NCBI GenBank assembly: GCA_028692745.1
Contig: JAQUWR010000003.1
Location: forward strand, 7,742 to 40,616
Length of the DNA stretch: 32,875 nucleotides
Source of the DNA: Minisyncoccota bacterium
GTDB taxonomy: Bacteria; Patescibacteriota; Minisyncoccia; Minisyncoccales; Minisyncoccaceae
Direction: 5' to 3'
How positions within the stretch are numbered: position 1 is the stretch's first letter; every line of letters starts with the position of its first letter. Below are positions 8,933 to 18,000 of the stretch, one piece after another. Under the pieces are notes generated by a model. The model saw nothing but the letters and a program-made list of their open reading frames with translations. It did not search any database and was not told the DNA's origin. The translations under genes were made by a program, and so were the position numbers.

Positions 8933-9493
8933 CTACCATTTAGCATTATGCAAGCCCATATTATACCCAGCCCTATTAAAGAAAATATGTAAGAAAAATG
9001 TCAAGATAATTAAACAAAGCCAAAATTTAATCTCTAATTTTAAAAATGGTTGAATAAAAATAAAAGCACCAATAACATAATTAGTTTGATCAAAAGGAAT
9101 AAATTTACTGCCTGGTTTTAAATCTAAGCGTCTTTTAATAAAAGCAAAGAATAAATCACCAAAAATAATGCCTATTGATAATAAAAATCCCAATAAAAAA
9201 CCATTTATTTGGGGAAATACATTAAATCCAATGGTTTGATAATGATCTAAACCTAGAAAATTATGGATATAAATAAAAATTGGCATTAATAAGGTGCAAA
9301 TTATTATTTCAGAAATTACCCCTCTCCATGTTTTGTGGTCTCCTAGAATAGGCTTATTGTTAATGGTTTTTCCTCCATCAACTGGTTTTCCTAATGCTTT
9401 TAAAAAATTAAATTTATAAGCTAAGGGTGGTGATGCATTAGCTAAATAAGCTGGACCAAAAAAATATATACAAGATAATAAATAATATAACAT
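8933..9493 (-). CDS. CDP-archaeol synthase (CarS/DUF46)-family CDP-lipid synthase
   Basis: 186 aa; FFGPAYLANASPPL, LGDHKTWRG, GDLFFAFIKRRLDLKPGSKFIPFDQ. Confidence 0.88.
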   Translation of the reverse strand: MLYYLLSCIYFFGPAYLANASPPLAYKFNFLKALGKPVDGGKTINNKPILGDHKTWRGVISEIIICTLLMPIFIYIHNFLGLDHYQTIGFNVFPQINGFLLGFLLSIGIIFGDLFFAFIKRRLDLKPGSKFIPFDQTNYVIGAFIFIQPFLKLEIKFWLCLIILTFFLHIFFNRAGYNMGLHNAKW

Positions 9494-9494
9494 T

Positions 9495-10094
9495 TTACTT
9501 AAATAATTTTGATTCTTTTCCTTGTTTTAATCTTTGTATGTTTTCTCTGTGAGCCCACCATATAATAATAATATATAGGAAGCTTAATATTAAATAAGAA
9601 ACAGAGTGAGTTTTATACCAGAACAATATTGGTAAAGATAAAACTATAATTAAATTAGTTAAACTCATGATATTAATAATTAATAACATGCATATCCATG
9701 AACCAAGAAATATTAATGAATATTTTAATCCTAAGATCATAAATAATGTTGCGGCAACAGTAGAAACTCCTTTGCCTCCTTTAAATTTAAGCCAAACAGG
9801 AAAAACATGCCCAATTACTGGAGATATTGAAACAATAGCCATTTGCCAATCTATAATTAAATATTGACTAGCTATGTATATAGGTAAAATAGCTTTTGAA
9901 ATATCAAGAAGCCCAACCAATATTCCATATTTAAAACCAAGATTTCTTGCTACATTGGTTCCCCCGATATTACCACTTCCCTGTTTTCTAACATCAATAT
10001 TTTTTATTTTTCCTATTAAATATCCAAAAGGGATTGACCCTGACAAGTATCCTAAGATTGTAAATATTATTAATAGTATAATTTGATTTTCCAT
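9495..10094 (-). CDS. plsY: Acyl-phosphate:glycerol-3-phosphate acyltransferase PlsY (canonical copy)
   Basis: 199 aa; GSGNIGGTNVARN, GHVFPVWLKFKGGKGVST, HRENIQRLKQGKE: all three PlsY motifs. Confidence 0.95.
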   Translation of the reverse strand: MENQIILLIIFTILGYLSGSIPFGYLIGKIKNIDVRKQGSGNIGGTNVARNLGFKYGILVGLLDISKAILPIYIASQYLIIDWQMAIVSISPVIGHVFPVWLKFKGGKGVSTVAATLFMILGLKYSLIFLGSWICMLLIINIMSLTNLIIVLSLPILFWYKTHSVSYLILSFLYIIIIWWAHRENIQRLKQGKESKLFK

Positions 10095-10107
10095 ATATTT
10101 ATTTTAA

Positions 10108-10123
10108 TGTTTCATGTGGAACA
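10108..10123. promoter_or_regulatory. parS-like palindrome (degenerate)
   Basis: TGTTTCATGTGGAACA; near match to parS consensus TGTTNCACGTGNAACA. Confidence 0.5.
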
Positions 10124-10209
10124 TGTTGATAAAAAATTTATAATTTTATTGTATCATATTGTGTAAAACATGGGTAATTATTATTAGGTTAATAATAAAT
10201 TTATATTTT

Positions 10210-10225
10210 TGTTTCACGTGAAACC
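10210..10225. promoter_or_regulatory. parS-like palindrome
   Basis: TGTTTCACGTGAAACC; 15/16 to TGTTTCACGTGAAACA. Confidence 0.65.
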
Positions 10226-10226
10226 C

Positions 10227-11717
10227 TTAAGTAATCCAATATTTTTCTTTTGTCATTTTGTCTTTTTTTGTTTCAACTTTTTTTATTTCTATTCTTGCTT
10301 TTTTTGTTAGCAAGTCTAATTCTTTATCATTTAATAAGTTTAATTCTTTTAACATAGAACTTAAATATTTTTTAGTATTGTTTTTGGGATTTTTTAATAC
10401 TTGCTCAAGCATTATGTCAAGATATTGTCCTATTTTTTTACCAGGCTTAATGTTTAGTTGTTTAACAATATCATTGCCATTTATTTTAAGCATTTTAACT
10501 GAAATAGGATCTTTTGATACTTTTTCAATCATGTACTTTAAATGTCTTAATTTGTATGGCTCTGCTTTAGGGCAACCTGACCCTATTCTATCTGCCATTC
10601 TTAGCTTTAGTAAATCATTCATATTTTCAATGCCAGCATTTTTAATTAATCTTCTAACTGAAGATTCTCCCACTTCCTCTACATTGTAATAAAAAAGATG
10701 ATATCTTATTAAATTAACAATTTTATCAATATCTTTTTTAGAAAACTTTAAACGATTTAAAGCTTTTTCAGCCATTTTTGCTCCAACTATTTCATGGTTA
10801 TAAAAAGTAGCATTTTCTCCAAAGCCTTTTTTTGTAGCTGGTTTTCCTATGTCGTGTAATAAAGCAGCCATTTTTATATGAAAATTAAAATCTTTTTTAG
10901 TAGCATAATTTAAACATTCAAGATTGTGCTTATAGCAATCATATATATGATGTTTGTTTTGTTTAACATTAATGCCTAATTCTAGCTCAGGTAAAATGTA
11001 TTGTAATAATTTAGTTTTTCTTAATGCTTCAATGCCAAACCCAGCATTATTACTATTAATGATCTTTATTAATTCATCTCTTATCCTTTCTTTAGCTGAT
11101 TTTTCTAGTAAATAACTGTATTTAATTATTGCTTTTTCTGTTTGTTTTTCTATTTTCCAATCATTTCCTAGTGTTGTTTGAAACCTAATAGCTCTCATCA
11201 TTCTTAAATAGTCTTCAGAAAATCTTTGCTCAGGAGAACCAACAGTTTTAATAATCTTATTTTTTAAGTCTTTTTGGCCTGAAAATAAGTCAATAATTTG
11301 ATAGTCATTTTTAGAAACAGGGGTAATAGCAATAGCATTTATAGTAAAATCTCTTCTATTAAGGTCTTCTTCAATATGTTTTGACCAATTTACTTTATCA
11401 GGGTGCCTAGAGTCAGAATAAGTTGATTCTGAACGATAGGTTGTTATTTCAATAATTTCATTTTTAGGAAAAATAATACCCACGGTTCCAAAGCTATTTT
11501 CATAGAATGTTTTAATGTTTAATTCTTCAAAAACAGCTTGTATTTGCTCAGGAATAGCATTAGTAGTAATATCCCAATCAGCTGGAGTTTTGTCCATAAA
11601 TAAATCTCTAGTGCAACCACCAACTATATAGGCTTCAAATCCTTTTTGCTTTAAAGAATTTATACATAAGAGAACATTTTTAGGGATATTGAATTTTATT
11701 TTTTTTGTTTCAGTCAT
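10227..11717 (-). CDS. cca: CCA tRNA nucleotidyltransferase / poly(A) polymerase family with HD domain
   Basis: 496 aa; AYIVGGCTRDLFMDKTPADWDITTNA, RRDFTINAIA, HD motif LLHDIGKP. Confidence 0.93.
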   Translation of the reverse strand: MTETKKIKFNIPKNVLLCINSLKQKGFEAYIVGGCTRDLFMDKTPADWDITTNAIPEQIQAVFEELNIKTFYENSFGTVGIIFPKNEIIEITTYRSESTYSDSRHPDKVNWSKHIEEDLNRRDFTINAIAITPVSKNDYQIIDLFSGQKDLKNKIIKTVGSPEQRFSEDYLRMMRAIRFQTTLGNDWKIEKQTEKAIIKYSYLLEKSAKERIRDELIKIINSNNAGFGIEALRKTKLLQYILPELELGINVKQNKHHIYDCYKHNLECLNYATKKDFNFHIKMAALLHDIGKPATKKGFGENATFYNHEIVGAKMAEKALNRLKFSKKDIDKIVNLIRYHLFYYNVEEVGESSVRRLIKNAGIENMNDLLKLRMADRIGSGCPKAEPYKLRHLKYMIEKVSKDPISVKMLKINGNDIVKQLNIKPGKKIGQYLDIMLEQVLKNPKNNTKKYLSSMLKELNLLNDKELDLLTKKARIEIKKVETKKDKMTKEKYWIT

Positions 11718-11751
11718 TTTGATAATTGTATTTTATCCTAAAATCCTTCTC

Positions 11752-11780
11752 TTGACAATCCCCTTGTTTTAGAATAGTAT
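11752..11780 (+). promoter_or_regulatory. Sigma70-type promoter for nusA operon
   Basis: TTGACA (11752-11757), 17-nt spacer, TAGTAT (11775-11780). Confidence 0.65.
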
Positions 11781-11807
11781 GAGTACATAAAGATTTGAGT
11801 GATTATT

Positions 11808-11831
11808 GTCGGAGTGATTTCCGATTTTTTT
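11808..11831 (+). terminator. Short hairpin plus T-tract in nusA leader (attenuator-like)
   Basis: TCGGAG-TGAT-TTCCGA followed by T7, between promoter and nusA ATG. Confidence 0.4.
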
Positions 11832-11857
11832 AATAAATATAAAGAAAAAATAAACAT

Positions 11858-13069
11858 ATGGACATGCAAAATTTTCTATTAGCCATAAGTCAGTTAGCAG
11901 AAGAAAAGGGCATACAGCATGAAAAAGTTCTTGAAACAGTAGAGCATGCTTTAGCTTCAGCATACAAAAAAGAATATGGTAAAAAGGGACAAATAATCAA
12001 AGCTAAAATAAACTCTAAAACAGGAGAAACTGAGTTTTGGAGAGAAAAATTAGTTGTTGATCATACAATGGTATATATACCTAAGGCAGAAGAAGGAGAA
12101 GAAGAAATAAAAATTAAAAAATCCTATTTACCTAAAGAAGACGAATTAAGTAATGAAGATATAGGAGAATTAGAAATAGGGACAAAAAGAGTAAGGTATA
12201 ACTCAGAAAGACATATTTTAATTGAAGAATTAGAAGATTCTAAGTTTAAACCAGGACAAGAAATGATTATTCCTTTGGAGAACAAGCAAGGATTTGGAAG
12301 AATAGCCGCCCAAACAGCTAAACAAGTTGTTTTACAAAAAATTAGAGAAGCGGAAAAAGAAAATATTCTTGAAGAATATAAGTCAAAAGAAGGAGAAATA
12401 GTATCAGGTATTGTTCAAAGAATTGAAGGTTCTAATATATATTTTGATATAGGTAAAAGCTTAGGAATATTACCAAAAGAAGAGCAAATAAGAGGCGAAT
12501 TCTATAAAGAAGGACAAAGATTAAAACTATATGTTTTAAAAGTAGATACTACGCCTAAAGGCCCAATAATTATTCTTTCAAGGGCTTATCCTAAATTAAT
12601 TTCTAAATTATTTGAATTAGAAGTACCAGAAATAGCATCAGGTCAAATAGAAATTAAATCAGTAGCTAGAGAGCCAGGTTCTAGAACAAAGATATCTGTT
12701 GAATCTTTGGCAGAAGGCGTTGATCCTATTGGAGCAATGGTTGGACAGCGTGGAGTAAGAGTAGCAGCAGTAATTTCTGAATTAGGAGGTGAAAAAATTG
12801 ATGTTATTGAATATTCTGATGATCCAGTAAAATATATTACTAATGCATTATCTCCAGCTAAAGTAATTGATGTTCAAATATTACCTAAAAATACAGGTTT
12901 AGTTATAGTTCCTCATGATCAATTATCTTTAGCTATTGGAAAAGAAGGTCAAAACGTAAGACTTTCTTCCAAATTAACTGGTTGGAAAATAGATGTTAAG
13001 AGTGATGAACAACTAAAAGCAGAAGATGAAGAAGAGTTAAATATAGAAGACGAAGAAGATAAAGAATAA
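11858..13069 (+). CDS. nusA: Transcription termination/antitermination factor NusA
   Basis: 403 aa; NusA N-terminal domain, S1, KH domains (GAMVGQRGVRVAAVISELGGEKIDVIEYS, LAIGKEGQNVRLSSKLTGWKIDV). Confidence 0.97.
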   Translation: MDMQNFLLAISQLAEEKGIQHEKVLETVEHALASAYKKEYGKKGQIIKAKINSKTGETEFWREKLVVDHTMVYIPKAEEGEEEIKIKKSYLPKEDELSNEDIGELEIGTKRVRYNSERHILIEELEDSKFKPGQEMIIPLENKQGFGRIAAQTAKQVVLQKIREAEKENILEEYKSKEGEIVSGIVQRIEGSNIYFDIGKSLGILPKEEQIRGEFYKEGQRLKLYVLKVDTTPKGPIIILSRAYPKLISKLFELEVPEIASGQIEIKSVAREPGSRTKISVESLAEGVDPIGAMVGQRGVRVAAVISELGGEKIDVIEYSDDPVKYITNALSPAKVIDVQILPKNTGLVIVPHDQLSLAIGKEGQNVRLSSKLTGWKIDVKSDEQLKAEDEEELNIEDEEDKE

Positions 13070-13081
13070 AACAAAAAAACA

Positions 13082-14272
13082 ATGGAAATTAAAGTTAAAG
13101 ATGTTTCTAACACAAAAAAGAAAATAGAAATAGAAATTAATGCAGAAGAATTTAATGTTTTTTATGATAAAGCCTTTAAATTAATGACTAAAGAGCTTGA
13201 AATGCCTGGTTTTAGAAAAGGAATGGTTCCAGAATCAATGGCTAAAGAAAAAATTAATGAAAATAATGTTTTAAATTATGCTGCTGAGCTAATAATTAAT
13301 GAAAAATGGAGCGAATATTTAAAAGAAACAGACTTAGAGATTGTTTCTCAGCCAGTAATAGATGTAATTAAGGTAGCTAAAGACAATCCTTTTGTTTTTT
13401 CAGCAGAAGTAGAAACATTAAAAGATATTGATTTACCTGATTTTAAGGCAATTGCCAAAACAATAAAAAAACAAGAAGTAAAAGTTGAAGAAAAAGAGAT
13501 TAATGACGCTATTACATGGCTTCAACAATCAAGAGCTATATTTAAAGATAAAGAAGGAGCTGTAGAAACAGGTGATTTTGTTGAAATTACTTTATTTGAA
13601 AACGAAAAAGAGCAAAAAGATGGTTTTATTGTTGGAAAAGGGCACGAATTAGATACAGTTTTAATTAATATGAATCCTGGAGAAGAAAAAGAAGCTAAGC
13701 CAGGTCTTAAAATTATACTAAATTCAGTTAAAAAAGTTGAAATACCTGAAATTAATGATGAATTTGTTAAAACATTAGGTCAATTCAACACAATTGAAGA
13801 ATTAAAGAAAAACATTGAACAAGGATTAAAACAAGAGAAAGAAACAGCAATAAAACAAAAACAAAGAGCAGAAGTACTAGAAAAGATTGCCACAAAGATA
13901 AAAATAGACATTCCTCAGTCATTAGTTGAAAGAGAAGCCCAGGGATTAATTAGTAATTTACAAAATAGAGTTAAAAACGAATTAAATATTAGTTTTGAGG
14001 AGTATTTAGATCAAACAAAGAAAACATTAGAACAAGTTCAAAAAGAATTTGAAAAAATAGCTTATGATAGAGTAAGAAACTTCTTGATTATAAGGCAAAT
14101 AATTAAAAATCAAGGAATTGAAGTAAAAAAAGAAGAAATAGAAGATAGGATTAAAGAAATTTTAGCTAATTATCCAGAAGAATCTAAAAAACAAATTGAC
14201 TTAGATAGAATTAAGCTATATATTGAAGATGAAATTAAGAATGAAAAGGCTTTTGCCTTATTAAACCTTTAA
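13082..14272 (+). CDS. tig: Trigger factor (shortened PPIase domain)
   Basis: 396 aa; ribosome-binding N-terminus with MPGFRKGMVPESMAKE; central GDFVEITLF segment; helical C-terminus. Confidence 0.9.
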   Translation: MEIKVKDVSNTKKKIEIEINAEEFNVFYDKAFKLMTKELEMPGFRKGMVPESMAKEKINENNVLNYAAELIINEKWSEYLKETDLEIVSQPVIDVIKVAKDNPFVFSAEVETLKDIDLPDFKAIAKTIKKQEVKVEEKEINDAITWLQQSRAIFKDKEGAVETGDFVEITLFENEKEQKDGFIVGKGHELDTVLINMNPGEEKEAKPGLKIILNSVKKVEIPEINDEFVKTLGQFNTIEELKKNIEQGLKQEKETAIKQKQRAEVLEKIATKIKIDIPQSLVEREAQGLISNLQNRVKNELNISFEEYLDQTKKTLEQVQKEFEKIAYDRVRNFLIIRQIIKNQGIEVKKEEIEDRIKEILANYPEESKKQIDLDRIKLYIEDEIKNEKAFALLNL

Positions 14273-14293
14273 TAATAATTAAGAATCAATAAA

Positions 14294-14878
14294 ATGAACT
14301 TAATTCCAACAGTAATTGAAAAAACACAACAAGGAGAAAGAGCTTATGATATATATTCTAGACTTTTAAAAGACAGAATTATCTTATTAGCAGGTACTTT
14401 TAATGACACAATGGCTAATTCAATAGTTGCTCAGTTACTATTTTTAGCCTCAAAAGACCATGAAAAGGACATAAGACTATATATTAACAGTCCTGGAGGC
14501 TCTGTTACAGCTGGTTTAGCTATTTATGATACTATGCAGTATATAAAACCAGATGTTTCTACTATATCAATAGGTCTTTCAGCGTCAATGGGGGCTTTAA
14601 TATTAGCAGCAGGAGCTAAAGGAAAAAGATATGCATTGCCAAATTCAGAGATATTACTACATCAAGTAGCTGGAGGGGCAAGAGGACAAGCAACGGAAAT
14701 AGAAATTACAGCAAAACAAATTTTAAAAATTAAAGAAAGAATGAATAAAATTTTAGCCAAGCATACTGGTCAGCCATTATCAAAAATTTCTAAAGACACT
14801 GACAGAGATTTTTATCTCACAGCTGATGAAGCAAAAGAATACGGAGTAGTTGATAAAGTACTTTTAGGAAAAAAATAG
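14294..14878 (+). CDS. clpP: ATP-dependent Clp protease proteolytic subunit
   Basis: 194 aa; [31 protein letters not shown] (Ser), ILLHQ (His). Confidence 0.98.
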   Translation: MNLIPTVIEKTQQGERAYDIYSRLLKDRIILLAGTFNDTMANSIVAQLLFLASKDHEKDIRLYINSPGGSVTAGLAIYDTMQYIKPDVSTISIGLSASMGALILAAGAKGKRYALPNSEILLHQVAGGARGQATEIEITAKQILKIKERMNKILAKHTGQPLSKISKDTDRDFYLTADEAKEYGVVDKVLLGKK

Positions 14879-14897
14879 GACGAGAGTCCTGTTTTTT
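14877..14897 (+). terminator. Rho-independent terminator after clpP
   Basis: AGGAC-GAGA-GTCCT then GTTTTTT. Confidence 0.7.
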
Positions 14898-14898
14898 C

Positions 14899-14927
14899 TT
14901 GACAAAAAATAATTTTACAGAGATAAT
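14899..14927 (+). promoter_or_regulatory. Strong sigma70-type promoter
   Basis: TTGACA (14899-14904), 17-nt spacer, GATAAT (14922-14927). Confidence 0.7.
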
Positions 14928-14960
14928 AAAATAAAGTTAATCATAAAAGGTGAGGTGTTT

Positions 14961-15047
14961 ATGAAAAAGCTTTTATTTTGTAGGAATTTTTCCGGTTATT
15001 TAATTAATAAATTTTTTAATATAAAGATGTTCTTTAGCATATGCTAA
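14961..15047 (+). CDS. Putative 28-aa leader peptide / small ORF
   Basis: AAAGGTGAGGTG SD-like sequence 5' of ATG; MKKLLFCRNFSGYLINKFFNIKMFFSIC*; lies between promoter and terminator hairpin. Confidence 0.45.
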   Translation: MKKLLFCRNFSGYLINKFFNIKMFFSIC

Positions 15048-15056
15048 AGATTTTTT
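15031..15056 (+). terminator. Rho-independent terminator overlapping end of small ORF
   Basis: TCTTTAGC-ATAT-GCTAAAGA followed by T6. Confidence 0.7.
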
Positions 15057-15084
15057 AATACAAAAAATATAATAAAAAATAAAC

Positions 15085-18000
15085 ATGAATAATAAAATTT
15101 TTAAAACAATACTTTTCTTTTCAATAATGTCGATGATTTTTGTTGGAGGAAATGTTTTTGCTGCTAGTTGTGGATTAGCCACTGAACAATCATGGGGATA
15201 TTGGGATCCATATCCTTCAGAAAGTTTATTGTGTAGTGATGGTAATTTTGTATCAGGAACGATGATGTATAACTCAACTGATGAAACTTGGTTTTGGGCT
15301 TGTTCTGGCGGAGAAGAAGGATCACCTTATGTTTTTTGTAATGCTTCAATGATAGCGAACAATGGATGGAAAGTGAAAGCTCCTTGGGCTTATCCAAGGA
15401 CGGCTCATACGGTTGCATCCAGTAGTAGTAAGATTTATGCGATTGGAGGATATCGTCTTCCTTTAGAAGGTCCTTATAATGCTATAGAAGAGTATAATCC
15501 GTCTAGCAACGTGTGGACAGCAAAAAGTCATACTAATTCGTATGATCGTGGTATGGCAGCATATGTTGATGGTTATGTATATTTTATGGGCGGGAAAGAA
15601 TCAATATATATTGATTCAAATAAAAGATATCGCATATCAAATGATTCTTGGGCAGCGAGGGCTGATATGCCTACTGCTAGAGAGAGTGCTACCACAGCCG
15701 TGGTAAATAATAAAATTTATGTGATAGGGGGGAGAAATTCTGATGGTGTTTTAAATACAAACGAAGAGTATGATCCAGCTACAAATACCTGGACCACCAA
15801 AGCATCCATGCCTACTAAAAGATATGTGACGGGAGCAGTAACCGTCAATAATAAAATTTATGTGATAGGGGGTTATGTGCCTCATCTTCCTGGGTCAACG
15901 GGAGTAAACGAGGAATACGATCCAGCTACAAATACCTGGACCACCAAAGCATCCATGCCAACGCCTAGGGGACATGTTTTTCCTGTAGTATATAATAATA
16001 AAATTTATGTGATAGGGGGGTATAACACAATTCTTAATTCATGGGTAACCGTTAATGAAGTTTATGACCCAGTCACTGATACTTGGGTCACTGCGGATAG
16101 CTTGCCTCAAGCTGTAAGCGATGCTGTTGTCGCCGTTGCTAACGATAAAATTTATGTTATGGGTGGATATGATGGAAAAATTAATTTAGTATATGACCCA
16201 ACCTCTGTAGCTGTTGATGGTGTTTGCGGTTCTTCTAGCGGAGGAATTTTTTCATCAGAATTAGATATTGTTAATCTTTGTGATAAAGGAGAAAATACAG
16301 AAATTAGTTATAATGGAGGATTAAATAATACATGGACATGGAGTTGTACAGGAATTAATGAAGGAAGTACAGCAAATTGTTCAGCAGGTGCTCCAGCTCC
16401 AGCTGGTACATTTGACAGCGTCGAATATAATGGCTCGGGAATAGGAACAATCTCGGTTAATGTTACAGAGTTATCTGTTGAGCCAACAAAATTACAAATA
16501 AGATGGAGTACAGAAAATAATCCACCAGAGGTTGAAGACATTAAAAAATGGGTTGATGTTTCAAGTACAGGAATTAAAACAGTTTCAATGGAAGATCTTG
16601 TTGATGGTGAAACATATTATGTTTCTGTTTTAATATCAGCAAATAATGTTTTAACTGATTTAGGAACAAAAACTTTAACAACAAACAACAAGCCAGTTAT
16701 TATTAATGGAACATTAAATTATTCAGTTAATGTTTCTGAACAAGTTAATTTTACTGGTTTTTCAGCTTCAGACGCTGACAATGATCTACTATCTTATTTA
16801 TGGTCATGCCTCCCTGAAAATGAAGGAGGAGGCACGTTTATTAATAGTAATTTAGCTAATCCTACATATATTGCGCCAGCTTCTCCAATAGAAGATGAAT
16901 GTTTTTTGTATGTATTTGATGGAAAAGAAGTAACATGGTCTGATATAGTTACAGTTTCAGTTACAGAAGAATCTAATGTCCAATGTGGTTCGTCTCATGG
17001 AGGATCATTTACAACTGCTCCTTCAACTAACCTATGTTTAGCTGGAACTCCAATCTTTATTACTAGTAATGGTTCTTGGTATTGGACATGTTCTTCTTGG
17101 GTACAAAAAGAGGAATATAGACCTTGGTCGGGAATATCAATGTCTTCAACAGGACAATATCAGACAGCGGTTACAAGGTGGACGCCCATTTCAGATTCAG
17201 AAATTTATATTTCAAGCGATTATGGTGCAACATGGACAATGGTAAAAAGCACTAGTGAATTAGGATGGTTTGACGTTGATGTTTCTTCAACAGGACAATA
17301 TCAAACAGCGGTTGGTCTATCAAAGATTCATACATCAAGCGATTATGGTGCAACATGGACTCAAAGAAAAAATGATTCGAATAATTATTATAAAGTTGCA
17401 ATTTCAAATGATGGAAAATATCAAACAGCAGGAACACAAGATTCTTACGATGGAAAAGTTTATACATCAAGTGATTATGGTGCAACATGGACCGCAACAT
17501 TATCTGGTACAGGGGGTCATTTTTTAGGAATAGATATTTCTTCAACAGGACAATATCAAACAGCATCTGAAACAAATAATATTATTTATACATCAAGTGA
17601 TTATGGTGCAACATGGACCGCAACATTATCTGGTACAGGGAGTGATTTTTATGGAATAGGTCTTTCTTCAACAGGACAATATCAAACAATAACGACTGAA
17701 AACGGAGTAATTTTTTCAAGCGATTATGGTGTAACATGGACATCGAATAATCTAGATGCCTATTTACGAGAGGTAGATGTTTCAGATAGTGGTCAAATTC
17801 AGGTTGCGGTTGGTAAAGAAATTTATACATCAAGTGATTATGGTGCAACATGGACCGCAACATTATCTGGTACAGGGAGTGATTTTTATGGAATAGGTCT
17901 TTCTTCAACAGGACAATATCAAACAGCAGTTGCTTATCTTCATAAAGAAGGGTCTGCATGGATATACAATGGACCTATGTATACCTCTAATGATTATGAA

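Noticed and set aside
10258-10689. 143-aa plus-strand ORF
   Set aside because: Antisense to cca; hydrophobic low-complexity translation typical of antisense frames.
15068-15073. TATAAT immediately before the first giant gene as its own promoter
   Set aside because: No convincing -35 at proper spacing and only 11 nt from the ATG; kept only as an alternative to read-through.
15700-16020. Short repeated DNA (ATAATAAAATTTATGTGATAGGGGG) as a mobile or noncoding repeat
   Set aside because: In frame within Kelch units; explained by coding repeat duplication.
17140-17940. Possible CRISPR-like periodic repeats
   Set aside because: Repeats are codon-phased, encode SSDYGATWT blades and lack uniform repeat/spacer lengths; no cas genes.
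17252-17959. Antisense repetitive ORFs (107 and 125 aa) and the 85-aa plus-frame ORF
   Set aside because: Periodic because they read the complement or other frame of Asp-box repeats; true frame has Asp-box motifs and continuous 1658-aa coding.
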